Below, piece after piece: positions 26,901 to 40,500 of a stretch of DNA of 64,000 nucleotides. Source of the stretch: Parus major (Eukaryota; Chordata; Aves; Passeriformes; Paridae). The number at the start of each line of letters is the position of its first letter. Position 1 is the first letter of the stretch. The stretch spans positions 45,118,786 to 45,182,785 of the forward strand of contig NC_031773.1 in the NCBI RefSeq assembly GCF_001522545.3, written 5' to 3'. The notes beneath the pieces are model-generated. The model saw nothing but the letters and a program-made list of their open reading frames with translations, had not been told where the DNA came from and did not search any database. The position numbers and the translations under genes are program-made.

Positions 26901-28539
26901 AAGATAAGATCACAACTTGCTACAGAAGCATCTGAGGAAATGATGTTAAGACAGCATTTTGTACAAGTGGATATTGAGGACCCAGCTGCAAGGTTGAGTT
27001 CTGAAGCAGGACAAACATAATATAGGAAAAGATCTGGGGGCTAAGGCAAATGAGAAATGCAAAATTCCAAGCAGGAATTTTTGAGAAAACTCAACATCTG
27101 GTTTACACAAATGGGAAAACACACAAGTGGGAAAATACAACTCTGTCCTATTGAATGTCAAAGTCAGGAAAGAATGCTGAAGTTTGTATAGGGTATTTGT
27201 AGTTGAAATTCAAATTAGAAAATAAGCAGAGAAATTTGAAAAGGCAGTACTTTTAGAAGACCTCAGCAGCACAGTGAATCAATCAAAAATGGTTATTTAT
27301 AGCACATTTTAAAATATCTAGCAAGGGAAAACTGTATACTGACCTGAATAGAGGGAGAAAAGTGTAACACAGTGAAAGCTTAAACAGCACTGTACAGAAC
27401 ATCATATTTTCTACTTAACTATTAGAAACAACTTTCTAAAGAAGCTTCAGGAACTTCACATACTTACTCTGACAGGTGCTAAAGGTGCTAAACATAGTAT
27501 GTATAAATTCCTCACTCCAGGTGTGGGAAAAACAAGAAAGAAAAGAAGTATTGTTCAACAAAGGCATATCTGAGAGGTTCAGGGCTGGGACTCAAACATC
27601 TACTGGAGTTCTGCTGCCAGCAGCTTTTTGAATGGGAACAAAGTGGTAGAAATCAATCAGGCTTCTTTCTCCTAGGTTTCCAAACAGTGCAGGACTACAT
27701 GTTTAACTTGAACAAAATAATTCAATATGAGCTGATAGGAGAGAAGCAGTTCTACCAGAAAAAAAAATAAGGAATGAACCATGGTGTGGTTCAGCAGCAG
27801 TGGAGCCTCATTAGCACTTACTAGTTTTGCTGATCACAACCAATCATACTGCAATTATTACAAACATTTATAGAAACATTGGGCTCATGACTCTCTATTA
27901 GACTAAAATCAAAGTGATTGTTTCTTGGTGTAACATAATTCCAGCTTCCAGAAAAATAATTACATGATATATGAAAATGTCTTCAAACAAAATATCTGCT
28001 TCCTTACATGTGATTTTGATACCTTACCTTGTCTGCTTGTAGTGTTCATTTCCTCAGCACACTTTCCCTGCACTGGCTAGTACAATAAAACATAATTCTT
28101 ACTATCTAAAAATTAACTTTTGCCAAACTGATGGCAGTACTTAATATCAGGTCTCATTTTTATCAATATGCTGCAGTAGGGCAAACAAACCTTTATGGAG
28201 ATGCTTTTATGACTGAAATATACTGCCAGACTATTGTGACACAGCTGATACTGTGCTAGCTCTTGAACAAAGAGGTTTATGTTCTCTGTTTATCAATCTG
28301 CTTCTTCTCAGTGAGCAATAAAGGAAAGAGATAAACTTCACAGTGGGAGTGGAAGCCTGCCCATTGATTTGTGTTAGCTTTAGGTAGTTTCTACATTGTT
28401 TACACAAAATAAATGTCTAAAACCCCTGTAACTTTAACCAGTCTGAGTATTAATCTTTGGATTATGAGCATATTATGTTTTTACTGTTTTCCTGATTGTT
28501 CTTTCCATCAAAAAATGGAAGCACAGTTGTCACATTAAA

Positions 28540-28880
28540 GGGGGGATTTCCTCAAATCCTTTTTATTTGATTGGTCTGTCAGTGCTCCAGAAAAGCCAAT
28601 ACCTCTGTGTCTGAGCACTGTCAATGTCCTGTTATCAGCAAACACTCTCTTACCACTGTCCTGGTGACTCTCCACTGAGCTGCCCTCTGGGCCAGAGGAT
28701 GGTTTGACTGACTTGTTCAGGGACACACACCAACAGCAGAAGAAAGACCCCTCTCAGGTCTTCACACTTTTATTCAAGTGTGTTTCCCACTGCTGGCAAC
28801 TGCCAGTGCCCTTGAAGGAGTCACACCAACAGCTTAGGGGACAACACTCTTTATTAATATACACATTGTGAGTGGAAATT
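28540..28880 (-). mobile_element. Candidate LTR-like relic (minus strand)
   Basis: Read on the minus strand, two blocks share one layout: an AATAAA signal, a short GTGT stretch, then the motif ctgttggtgtg. On the plus strand these are the motif copies at about 28727-28737 and 28825-28835, and the signal complements ttttatt near 28767 and tttatt near 28851. This resembles two copies of an R/U5-like LTR end. No internal retroviral coding sequence was recognised and no LTR borders were fixed, so this is only a candidate. Confidence 0.3.
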
Positions 28881-30313
28881 GTGACAGGTGAAAGTTCCAA
28901 GATTGACAGTGACAGTAGCTGACTGCAAAAAATGTATTCAAAGCAATATCCAGACAAGTTCTAATCATCAATCAAACCTAGCTCAAGATCATTCAGCAAG
29001 AACAGAGTACAGTTATTACCCAGCTCCTTGGGAAGAGGAGACAAGTTCAACCCGTCCCCTGACCCCAGAAGTTATGATGGAGCCTTCTCTAACTTTTCCC
29101 CGTTCTTAACTTACTTTTATACTCTGTTTTGTACATTTAGGTGGAGCTTGAGTGGCTCTAGTGATACACACCTTTGTTATTGATAGGTGTAAAATTCTCT
29201 CACTTCTCTCTTAAAGAAATTAAATATGGAGTGCATGTCCAGTGAGGGGGGGCAGGTGACTTTGGGATGGAGGTGTGTGTTAATATTACAGTTAGGTTTT
29301 AATGAACCCAGTTCATCCAGGGACAACGATTTCACCACAGTTGCTGGCTCAGCAACAAGACACCTTCTCCTATCTCCCCTGGCTGACGGGTGCTATGTGA
29401 TTATCAGCTGCAAAGTGCCATCAAAGTTCCCCTCCCTGCAAAGTTTACATGAAAGCCTGATCTCTGTGTCTCCATTCTGCTCCACCCTCCATTCCATTCC
29501 CCTTAGCACATACTCAAATTTGCAGATTGGGTAGTCATGGTGGAATAGGCTTCAGGCATGCCACCCGCATTCCATCCAGGGAGCAGCGACTGTATTTTAC
29601 CCTGTAATTCCCATACTGTTCAAACTTCTGTTCAGGATATGAACATAACCTCCTTGCTTTCTCTAATTTTACTCCCAGTCATCTTCCCATAGCAGTTGGG
29701 AGCAGGCCTGTTACTCCATCTTGAACTCTGTCAATAAGGGCTGTACTACACAGTTTTTTAATACCACACACCCTTTATGAACTCACATAGTGTAAAAAAC
29801 AAAGGGGTTGGATTAAAAAGGTGTAAACTGGAAGTTCCCATTTCCCCAGTAGTACTCCACAGATTTTCAAATGCAGTGGGACTGGGCTTCCTCTGGGTGA
29901 TGGTTTCTGTGTAACATGAATGGTATTCAAAGAAGCAAAGTTACTCCTTTATGTGCAATGGCCCCAAGAAACCTTTAGCTTCATCAGAAATCTGCTTTAT
30001 CTAGCAGTGATGAGTCACAGGAACAATTTTATTCTTTGAGAGCCCTCCCTTGGTTGGTTAGAAATTAAACATTCTCATTTAGCACTAAATGAAAACTCTA
30101 AAGCCTCAATCATACTTGAAGCAAGCAAGCTAATCCTTAGAAAGCAACGCTTTTTGAAAGCAGCTTTGATCATCAGCATGATTTGCTGTTCTAAGGAACC
30201 CATTTATGCAAAAACTTAAAATAATGTAACAGCTTCATTCAACAGTTTGTGATAGTCATTAACATTTTCTTGACTTAAAAACAATTTTGCATCTCTTTTT
30301 CTACTTGCTCTAG

Positions 30314-30396
30314 CCACTGTTTTTCTGGAATTTTGGAAAAGAAGGCGAGCAGTAATTGCTTATGATTGGGACTTGATAGACTGGGAAGAAGAAGAG
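30314..30396 (+). CDS. ANO4: ANO4 window exon 8: second half of TM2 and acidic linker
   Basis: 83 bp; completes A237 and encodes residues 238-264. TVFLEFWKRRRAVIAYDWDL is the highly conserved anoctamin TM2 exit (the FLEFWKR motif). It is followed by IDWEEEE, the start of an acidic run continued by exon 9. The donor gtttgt departs from consensus at +3 and +4. Confidence 0.97.
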
Positions 30397-33300
30397 GTTT
30401 GTATAAAAACATGTACTCCTTAATCTTTAATACAAAACTATTTGGTTGAAAATGTAGGGTTTTATTTTGTATTTATTTCAGTTCATTCTTTAAATCTCTA
30501 TAAACTATGAAATAAGCATTTTTCTCCTCAGATGTTTCCTTTGGAATGTAAAGAAACTTTCTCCAGGCAAATTTGTTGTCTTTTTTCACACTTTTGCAAA
30601 TCTAAATTAATTTGAGCGATTTCGGGGAGAAATGCAATGTGGGAGAAATGCATTTTATTTTGAAAGCTGGAAATTCTTGACAACCCAGGGTACCGTGAAT
30701 TTTGGCAGATGAGCTTTTATCTGTTCTTTTAGTTTGTCACTGAGAGTATTGATGGAAAGAAAGTCTTGTGAGGCTTGTACCAGCTTCTGAACATTCAGAC
30801 ACTGGTCATCTGAGAGAGAAAGCTTAATTGGTTCTGTGTTGGTAGTTGAAATCCCCTTAGGGAAGAAAGTAAACCGCAGAAAATATCCTTAATCTTTTCC
30901 TCTGGTGGTCACCAGAAAGAAACAACATGCTCTTGGGACTGAGAACTCAGGTCTAAATAGAACTAGAAGGTTTTGTTATGCAGGAGAAAAGCAAGATTCA
31001 GTGTGTGTTGAAGAAAAAGTGCTCCTCAAGTGGGATTTGGACATATGGTGTCTACAAATATGCTCTTCTTACCCTACAGAAGCTGTGGGAGTGATGGTAA
31101 GAGGCTGCTGTGGTGGTCTGAGTGAAGTTGAACCTCTACATTGTTGTTTTGGTGGAAGATTTTCTTTTTTATCAATCTTGCCAGCAGAGAAATAGACTTC
31201 TGAGTTATGGGATTTTTGTCTGTATGAGGCAAAGTAGTTTAATGAGGCCATGAAATGGTGGAATTGCTGATAGGATTTTTGTTTTTAAATGCTTAATTAC
31301 TAAGAAAATAATCCAAGAACGTAGCTTGAAATAACTTGCACAACTGGAAATCAATCTCTTTATATCAGTTATCTGTGCACATATGCAGTCAGTTCTGGGT
31401 GATACCTCAGGCCTATCTTCGTATATATAGGAAATACTCTAATACTGATTCAGCTCTTCTGAGATTAGCAAGCTGCTCTTGCCAATGCTGGCAATGAATT
31501 TCCTGGTAAGGTTGATCTTAAGCGACAGTTCACTTTTTTTTTTTTTTTAATAAAATAGTTGTATTCTTCTGGCAGATTATTTCAGGTTGGCCTGCAGGAT
31601 GATATTTGCATGTTGGTAATTTTCAGAGGATACATGTTGATGTCAGCTGATCTTTTATTCTCACACCAGAGTTTTTCCAGTAAGCTGTGTCAACAAGACC
31701 TCTCAGGAGTAGTGGGGATTGTACCAGCTCCAGAGCTATTCAGTGTACCTCCTTACAGTTCTAGAGGGAATCTTACAAGTCTCTACAGCAGAAGTTTTTT
31801 TCAGAAGCAGTGTGCCAAATTGTACCTTTCTCAAATTAGAGAACTCAGCAGGCTGCTTCTCGAAGGTTTGTGTGTCCAGCAATTAGAATATCAGTGGCTT
31901 GTTGGCATTTGAGGCATCATTTCCTCCTTTATTCAGCATTCAGCAGGATCCAAAGAGTAGGAGCTGATTGCCTCCCAGAGGGATCTTCTCTGAAGATCTA
32001 CAGCCCCCAGTGCCCATACCTACAGTACAGCTCAAGCATGTCTCTGCTTCAGGGTCGGCCCAATAGGCCACTGCCACCTCTGCTGGAGTATCTAATGCTG
32101 CACTTTTCCATTGGAACTGCACTTTCCCCTGCAAAAGACACAGTTTGGAAGCAGGAGCTCCAGATGAAGCAGTGTGGAGATCATTTCCCTGCTCTGGTTC
32201 AAAGCCCACCTCTTCACTTTGCCATTATCTTCACCTGCAAACCACAGGCTCTGCTTGGAGGCTTACTTCTGGGAATATTATACTTGTACTGGTCATTCAA
32301 ATTTTCAATCTACAAATACTTTTTCTACATCAGGGCTATAGAGGACAATATGCTTGGGCTCAGAAGGATGGGACTAGTTTAATAACTGTTGAAGGATTAA
32401 AAAATTCTTGAGGAAAAAAAGGAGATATTTTTAAAAGAAATTTAGAGTAGCTCTTCTAGAGCACAAATGCCTGGTCTAAGACAATTCACATTAATCCATA
32501 TTTCGTACTCCAGAAATCAATATGGTTTCTCTTATGAAAAGATTTGAATTATCTATGTGTGAGAAATAGGAAGGAAAACAGTCTGTTTTATGTAGATTGG
32601 AAAAGATTCATCGTGTGGAGTTTCATTGGGAAGTTGTATGTCAGTGTGAAGTCAATGAGAATTTTGACTCCAAAAGGTGAAAATTTTTCCCCTAAAAGTG
32701 CTACTTTCTAATAAAATCACTGCTAATTAAATTTCCTCTCTGCTTTCCATTCAGTTATCACTAGTCAAAATCAGCTGATTGCTTGTATTAGTTATTTCAG
32801 ACATCAATTAAACAGTTCTAATTACCATTTTGAATCTCAAGCTTTTGATAATGAAGATATGTGTCCAGCCTTTGCTTGCTTTAATTTTCATTGTCAAATT
32901 GAAAAATAAGGTTTTTTTTACAGAGTGAAATTTATTAATTCCTCACAACAATAACTGAAAAGACACCATTTATAAGGCTTCATATCTCTTTGTTATCACC
33001 TTCCTGTTCTAAATGAAGAGACAAATAAAAGAAACAATGAAGACGATGGAAAGAAGAATTGCACTTATTCGGATATGCAACCTTGTGAATTCCTCACCAC
33101 TTTAGATTCTCATCCAGGAAAGGCATACAACAACCCCTGAAATGTTCAGGCCTCTCAGTCTGGGGATATGAACTGAGTGTGATTTGGCACTTTCAGCCCT
33201 ACATATCTGGATTTCCTGTTCATGTAAACCAGGTGCAAGGTGGGAGACATGAAGAGCAACTGCATCTTGGGTGGGCACGCCACAAGAAACCAACTGCATG

Positions 33301-35188
33301 CAGTTCCTGGCTTCCTCCCAGATGAAATCCTGCCTTCTGCTGCTATTTGTAACATATTTTTTCTTTTTCTTCAGTCACCTTCTTTGTATCATTAACCTCA
33401 GCCAGACACAATACAGTTTAGTTGCCCAAACATTGCGGAGTATCATTAAACAGGTATAAAGTGTCATGCCAGATTTCCAATTTTTTTTGAGAATATATGT
33501 AAAAATGCCATTTGCATTATTTGCATCAACTGGAGATCATAGGACATGTGGATATGATAAGAACTTCCCTACACCACAGACTGTAAAAGATAATCAAACC
33601 TTGGCTCAGAGAGGGATGCAGAGAAGTAAAAGTTTCTTGTCCATGACCAGCCAGCTGGCAGAGTCCTTGAACAATCTGCAGGGTGAAATTCTCAGGAACC
33701 TTGCTTCACTGCTATTACACTCTGTACTTTTTCATGCCCCTGGGCACACAGGAATACTACTTACATTGTTCCTTTTGCCAGACTGTGGTCTGCTCAACTT
33801 CTTTTGGCCCTGATATGACAGGAACAGCCTGAGCGAAATAGAATAAGAGCAAGGTATTACCCTGCCTCCACAGAAACATATTTCGCCTTTTTGTATAGTT
33901 GATGTAGGGCTGGTTCCCTCAAGCACATTCTTAGTTACAGAGGCATTGCAGCTAGGCATACATGCCACTTCATTTTTTTTTATAACTTGTTACCAGGTTA
34001 ATTTGGAAATTAACTGTGTTGACAAAGCATCTTCGAAGCTTGGAAGAAGGAGAATAAGACATGACTTCTTTCCACCCCTCCCCCAAACCCCCTCTTCAGG
34101 GGAATTCTGAAAAAAGCATATAGGCTTTTAGGATATCTCACCTTTAGTCACATTCTGAAGACTTTTGTGAGCAGTTAACAGTCACCTATTTCAATACAGT
34201 CATTTGAGGTCTGGGCATTTCCAGCTTTAGTCAGAGTTCAGTCACATGCAGCTGAAGGGCTGGAAGCAACTGTAAGCTAGTTCTTGTCTGCTCCCTTGTA
34301 GGCAGCTGTACCATGGACCAGCCCTCCAGAATACAGTAGAGTACTACAAACAGTGCTCTAATATCTGCCAACTTTGTGAGAGTCCTTCCTCCCAGCCTGG
34401 TGCTTTATCTTGCCTCTGACAGTGTCCTGGAGGCCAGACTGGAAGGAGGTGGCACAGTACATGTGGCTCTTGGTGAACGTCTGCATGTCAGGGTGGCAGG
34501 GCAGCACTACTGCAGGTGTCACCTGCACCAAGGTGACAATGTCTGTCTTCTGGCAATGCTGTGAACAGGTGCCACCAAATCTCTCCCAAGTAATCCCCAG
34601 GTTTCATTTCACAAGAGGGTTTTTAATGGCAAAGCAGCCTTTGACATTTCTGCTGCTGAAAGTTGTTCCTGCTAGTAATATTGTCCAAGATGTAACTGAG
34701 CGGTGTTAGATGGCATGGGTTGTTCTTCAAATGCTGAGAAGCCTTTTATGGTAATGGAAATGTAACCAAATGCCTAACAAACAGCAATTAGGTTTGGAAA
34801 AGAGGTTTGGTTGTTAGGGTGGTTTTTTTTATGCTTAGTTGTAAATTTCCAGTATCAATAGGATAATTACAGACTGAAAAATTCTTTGATATCCACCTTA
34901 AAACTATTTGTCTTGCAGCCACGTAGTTTTGAAAGAGCATTATTTAGAGGAATAGCTAATTGGGGATTTTACTAAATACTTTCAGTACTTACTTTTATGG
35001 GTACAGTGATTTATTCTAGTTCTCATGAAGGAGACCTGATTTCCCAGCTCAGCTTTTGTAGTAGCTGTGCCAGCTGCTGAATTCAAAGATGTAATTCCCC
35101 AAAACAGTGATCTGATAAAAGATCTGAAGTTTCCTACAGAGTTTTTCCTAGCTGTGCTGTATGTGAACTTTATCTGTCTGCTCTTTAG
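30397..35188 (+). other. Intron 8 (4.8 kb); no supported gene
   Basis: The intron runs from donor gtttgt to acceptor ctctttag. It contains a poly-T run at 31536-31547 and two overlapping plus-strand ORFs (31559-31912, 117 codons; 31870-32382, 170 codons) that I cannot relate to any family and do not annotate as genes. The rest is unstructured. Confidence 0.7.
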
Positions 35189-35329
35189 GAGGAAATACGT
35201 CCGCAGTTCGAAGCCAAATACTCCAAGAAAGAACGAATGAACCCCATATCTGGGAAGCCAGAGCCTTATCAAGCATTTGCAGATAAATGCAGCAGACTCA
35301 TCGTTTCTGCATCTGGAATATTTTTTATG
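35189..35329 (+). CDS. ANO4: ANO4 window exon 9: cytosolic loop and start of TM3
   Basis: 141 bp, phase 0-0, residues 265-311. [11 protein letters not shown] is the anoctamin-conserved TM2-TM3 loop motif, followed by [25 protein letters not shown], which separates ANO4 from ANO3. [11 protein letters not shown] begins TM3. The donor gtttga is one of the weakest in the gene. If it is bypassed, translation meets a TGA in frame immediately (atg gtt tga). Confidence 0.97.
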
Positions 35330-37357
35330 GTTTGAGCATTTTTACTTATTTAATAGTTGAAAAAGAACAAAATATCATTATCTCTGCTAGTAGAGTAGGT
35401 AAATATCGGGTACGACTGCTTGAAAGTGAAATAAGCTCTATGCATGTGGAAAATCTATATAGCAAATCACCCGAGTTTCTGTCAAGTCCTACAGTGGTTC
35501 ACTCTTCACTGAGTCTCACAGATAGCTAATCCCTTCCTTCAAGGCTACACCTGTGGGACTGTATGTAGTGACACATGCCAGAAGAGTGACACTATCACAT
35601 CCAGGCACCAACTTCAGTTGAATTAGCTCACTGGTAGCCTTCCCTGTGTAGACAGTGCAGAGCAATGGGGAAAGTTGCCATAGGAGAAGCAGTTGTTCTT
35701 TGTAAGCTTCGTAGAGAACCTAAATAAGATGCCTAGAGTGTTTAATGATGTTAATACAACCTAGTTTCACAGTGTACTGAAAAGATGAGGAGAGTTCATA
35801 TTCCTAGTGCAGTTGAAATGGAAAAAACAATGTTCCTTGACTAAAATTATGCATTTATACCCTTTACAAAGTGCAAAACTAAAAGGAGTAGCAAAATCTT
35901 TCCTAACAGAGAGCTTCTGCAGAAACACCCCCATCCTCTTAATTTCAGTGGAGCAGTAGTGGGCTGTTATTCACATGACAACAGGCGTGGTAGTGCTAGT
36001 CTTGAAAACACAGTGCTGGTCTGGAATCAACAGACTGCCACAGAATTTACCAGGGCTTTTCCAGGAGACAAGAAAATGATAGATGGGTACAGCCTCAAGA
36101 GCCGTGGAGAGCCAGGTAGGTGAGTAACCCAGCAATAGGGCAGAGGACAGTAAGAAACTGATGGCTTCAAAATAGTCCAAGACATCTAGGTCAAGAAAGG
36201 CCAAGAGCATTACTGAGATGAACTGTGCTCTGCTACATCAGGTGGATGGACACCGTGACTCAGCCCTTGAGGACACATTCTCTGGACTGCAGTCTCTGCT
36301 CAGAATTGATACTACAGCTCTCATATTTTGTGTATTTTCCTTTTTTTTTTTTTTTTCTTGAAGGGTGGCAGTATTTTACCCTATGCAAACTCAGTCATTA
36401 ATCTTAGACTAGTGACACATCTTACTCAAAGTGCCAGAGAGAGTAGCCTTGATCTAAATTGCATGCACCACAAATTACTGTTCCCATAACAGCCCTTGAA
36501 ACAGGACAAAAATTATTTTCACTGAAATTAGTTTTATTGTTAGCATAACATGGGCTTCCAGCAAGCCAGAAAAACTCCACTTTTTCTGACCTTTTAGATA
36601 ACAATATTTTTTTTAATTACACCTATAACAGGAGATATATACACTTACCCAACTTCAAGTTAGAACAGTTCTCAAAATTTGTCAGCATAGACTCTCCCAG
36701 TGTACTAAATAATACAGCTCAACCATTGCTGAAGGAACATTAAGTGACTAAGCAAGCTGGCTCAGCTGCAGCTTTCTCATTCTGTCACTGTTTGCTGAAA
36801 GTTTCATCACAGAAGAAATCACAAGGGCAATTGAACTGGTTACCTTCTCCAGACAGAAACTTCCCAGAACTGTGGGAAGAAACAGCTAGCTAGGCTAGCT
36901 TGGCAGGGCTGTTTTTGAGGCAGTGCTTACAAATGGAGATATCTGTGGGAAGCATGAAGTCCATCAAAGCACAAAATCCATCCCTAGTATGATACCATCA
37001 AGCTGCAACATCAGCTTGAGACTACCCTTTGCACATCATGTACAGATAAGGAAAATTTCTAATTCCCAGAACTGGCAATACTGTTTCCCACATTAATGCT
37101 AAGGAAGCAGACCATTTTCAAGAAAATGTTTAAAACTAAAAATTATTTTAATATTATTTCAATGATATTTTTCATTCTAAGAAATAAAAAGAACTTTATA
37201 AGAAGAAAAATCATGATGTTGAAGCCGTTTTCTGGAATCCAAAGGAATTGTCTTTTAAAGTCTTTCATTTAATAAATTTTCAGAGTTTCAGGGTGAAGGT
37301 AATTCCTGTTCCACTGGAAGTTTTCAGGTCCTTCTCACTGATCTTTTCTTCCTTTAG
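35330..37357 (+). other. Intron 9 (2.0 kb); no gene seen
   Basis: Donor gtttga, acceptor tcctttag. There is a poly-T run around 36339-36357, and no other structure was seen. Confidence 0.75.
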
Positions 37358-37522
37358 ATCTGCGTGGTGATTGCTGCTGTTTTTGGCATTGTTATTTACC
37401 GTGTTGTGACTGTCAGCACTTTTGCTGCCTTTAAGTGGGCTTTAATCAGGAATAACTCTCAGGTTGCAACTACAGGAACTGCAGTGTGCATCAACTTTTG
37501 CATCATCATGCTACTGAATGTG
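37358..37522 (+). CDS. ANO4: ANO4 window exon 10: TM3-TM4
   Basis: 165 bp, phase 0-0, residues 312-366. [17 protein letters not shown] completes TM3. [21 protein letters not shown] is the TM3-TM4 loop, and [17 protein letters not shown] starts TM4. In scramblase-type anoctamins TM4 lines the lipid groove together with TM6. The donor is a strong gtgagt; reading past it gives a short open extension to a TAG at 37571-37573. Confidence 0.97.
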
Positions 37523-40500
37523 GTGAGTAAAATCAACATATCCAAAGTTATACCTAAGCCACAGGAGCAGTAGATATCTCAGTCAGCAGACAACCAAATG
37601 CCTTCACTTCCTTTTTCAGCAGGAATGGAGTGTCTTCCTAAGGCAGACATGGAATTATTGGTTAGGGACATCATTCACTCCTTGTATAAAGTGCAGTTCC
37701 AAATCCAAAATATTATTTGAAGCATGTTTGAATATTCTGAAAATATTTTAGGGAGACATACCCCCTTTATGATCATACCCCTGCTTTATCCTCTGCCACT
37801 CCTTTCCCTTTTATATGTTTGCAGTTTTCAGTCCACTTCATTAATATTCTTCTTTTTAATTGTTAAATTGTTAAATTTAATTGTTTCGATGTTATTTTTT
37901 AATATAGTGACAAAACTAAGTTCTTCTTTACACTCTTTTCAGCAATTCCAATTTCAGTTTTCATGGTAGTTTTCATATCATGAGGATATGCATATACAGG
38001 CTCAATGTCCATAAGCAGGACTCTCTTGAGCTGAAAGCTTCACGAGGCTTGAGCAGACACAATATGCTCTAGAGCTGCCCCTAGCCTTTGCCAGCGTGCA
38101 CCAGAGACATGGTCTGGGTGCACTGCAGTGGGGCTGGCTGCTGGCAGGTTATTGTTGTGAGCTGCTTTGAAACCAGACTTGGGACAAAGACAAAAATGGA
38201 ATTTCTGTGTGGCAGCAGTGCCAGAAAGACAGTATAGCATAGATTAGATGGGGAATGAGTTTCCTCCTTCCACTGAGATGCTGATACTCCTGTATATTGC
38301 TCTGACAGCCATGTGTCTGCTCTTTGTTGCTCATGGCAAGAGGTGCATGGCCTTTCACTATCAGACTTTTGTCATCTGACATTATAAGAATGCCTTTTGG
38401 GGGGAAGGAGGGCTCAACCTACAAACCAGCTGGGTATGGGAGCCAGGGTGGAGTATCTCTACCTACTCAGTAGCAAGCATCTTCTGCAAACAGCTTGTTA
38501 GACTTCACTGCAGGAGATATGCTGATTTATTTCCAAGGGAAAAGATGAGCTATTATTTCAGGTCTGCTCATTTCCAAGGCTGGCTTGGAGACTTCTTTCT
38601 TTCCTATGCAATGTACAAGCATAAAAAATTCTTTTTGAATTCTTTTTGAAATTCTTTTTTATATGGCAGGAAATTCCAAGAGTCTTTGCTGCAGGACTTT
38701 GCTTCTTCCTTTGGCATAGGCAAGACTGTATCAGTGACTAAGACAGTCTGTCTAGAACTGTTGTTTTTCCTATATTTTCCCTTAGGTGGGACTATAGGCT
38801 GAGAAAGGGCAGAAAGGAAGAAGCTGGTTTTCTGTCTGTGATTGTACTGAGGGCTCTCCTCTTTTATGTCATTTTTATTTTATTGGGTTTTTTCTCCAGT
38901 TTTTGGGCGTTTTCTTTAGTCCACCTAGAACATGCAATAAACATTAAAAAAAAAGAAAACTATATATATCTATGCCAATACAACATCCATTTTCAAGCTC
39001 TCAGAGTAAGTCATCGTATATGCAGTGAAGCAGCAACAAAGAAACGCTGCACAAATTAAATTTTTTCATTCTCAAAGAGTTTTACAGCTCAGAGATTTTT
39101 GTTTTAAATAATGGAAGATTGCTTGAAGGTGCCTTTTGAAAACTTTGTTTTATTTCCTAAAATAATGAAATAAGTGGAGGACTGCAAAGATGGATTTCTT
39201 GAGCCTCAAACTCATCACCATTCAATAAACACCACAACCTTAGGTCTGGATATAGCTCATGGAAGAAAAAGATCCACAAAATATGAAACTGCAGGAGTTT
39301 TTCAAAGGAAGGTTTTAGGAACATAATCCCTTGCTTCCCATGATGGATTAATGTAGTTTACTGAAGGGCAATAGTGGGATTTCTTTTGGGAGAATTAAAA
39401 ATCCCCAGAAGCAATTCAGGTCGTTGAATCCTGCATGAACTGTGACTCAAAGAAAGTGTCAGAAGAGCAAGAAAAGATACAGTAATAAAACCAGAAGGGA
39501 CCAAGATGTGCATAGCAGTAGAGAATTCACTGCTAGAAGTCTTGAAAGCCAGCAGTGATTCTGATACAAGCTGACAGCCTCTGAAAGCATCAGGGGAAAG
39601 GTCTAGACCACAAGTAAATTCCAGACCAGACATTCTGAGGTACGTCACTAGGTACCTATTCTGGCACATCCCTCATGGCAAAACAAAATGACCCTCAAGC
39701 ATAATGTCTCCCAGATAATCTTGCAGCCTGACCTGTAAACAATCACCCTAGGCTATGTAAAACAGTTAATTCCAGTAATATTTCCCATGGAAAATGCAGT
39801 GATAAACTATAGTAGCAGATAATTAGATCCAAACATTGTTAACAGGATCTCTAGGACAGTTCTACTGTTCCAAATGGAATAGCAACAAATTGAAGTTTTG
39901 ATAAACCCGTCTGTAGAGCAGTGAACATTTGTAAAAAAACTACACTCCCTGCTGGGATCAAGATATAAATGACCCAGACATTTAGCACATTTACAGTTGC
40001 CCTTAAGAGATGCTTTTAAACCCATAAGAAACTACCTTTTTCATTACTTGAAACAAAACCATTTACTCCAAAGGCAAGCTATTCTAAGCATGAAGTGGTT
40101 GTTAACGTGGATGAGAGATTTCAGGATGACTTCAGTTCTTAAGCAGGCAGTTTGATCTGTAAACAGTACATAATTCAATTTAAGCAAGAGATTCTAAGGA
40201 TAACTGCAAATAAAAAGAAACACTGCTGATATGCACTGTAGGAGTAAGTAAACACTTGAGCCTGAAATATGAGAAGCTTTGTATTCCTGTAGGCATCAGT
40301 GAGAGTTAAGTATGTTTAGCAATTTGTAGGAACAGGCTCCAGGCTAATTTAAAGCAAATGGAAATCATAGCATTAATTTACTCTAATACTGATGGTGTTG
40401 ATGATGTAGGTAATAGGTTCAAAACTCCCTTGCAAAGACTGATTGTGAAAACCTTCCAAGTTAGTTTTGTAATCTTTATGAAGTTTGGAGTCTCTTGGAG

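Larger units (their letters stand above)
23652..30313 (+). other. Intron 7 (6.7 kb); no gene seen
   Basis: The intron runs from donor gtaagt to acceptor gctctag. It holds an (AT)n microsatellite at 23879-23910, a locally GC-richer block around 25090-25430 without recognisable coding content, and a candidate LTR-like relic near 28540-28880. Confidence 0.7.
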
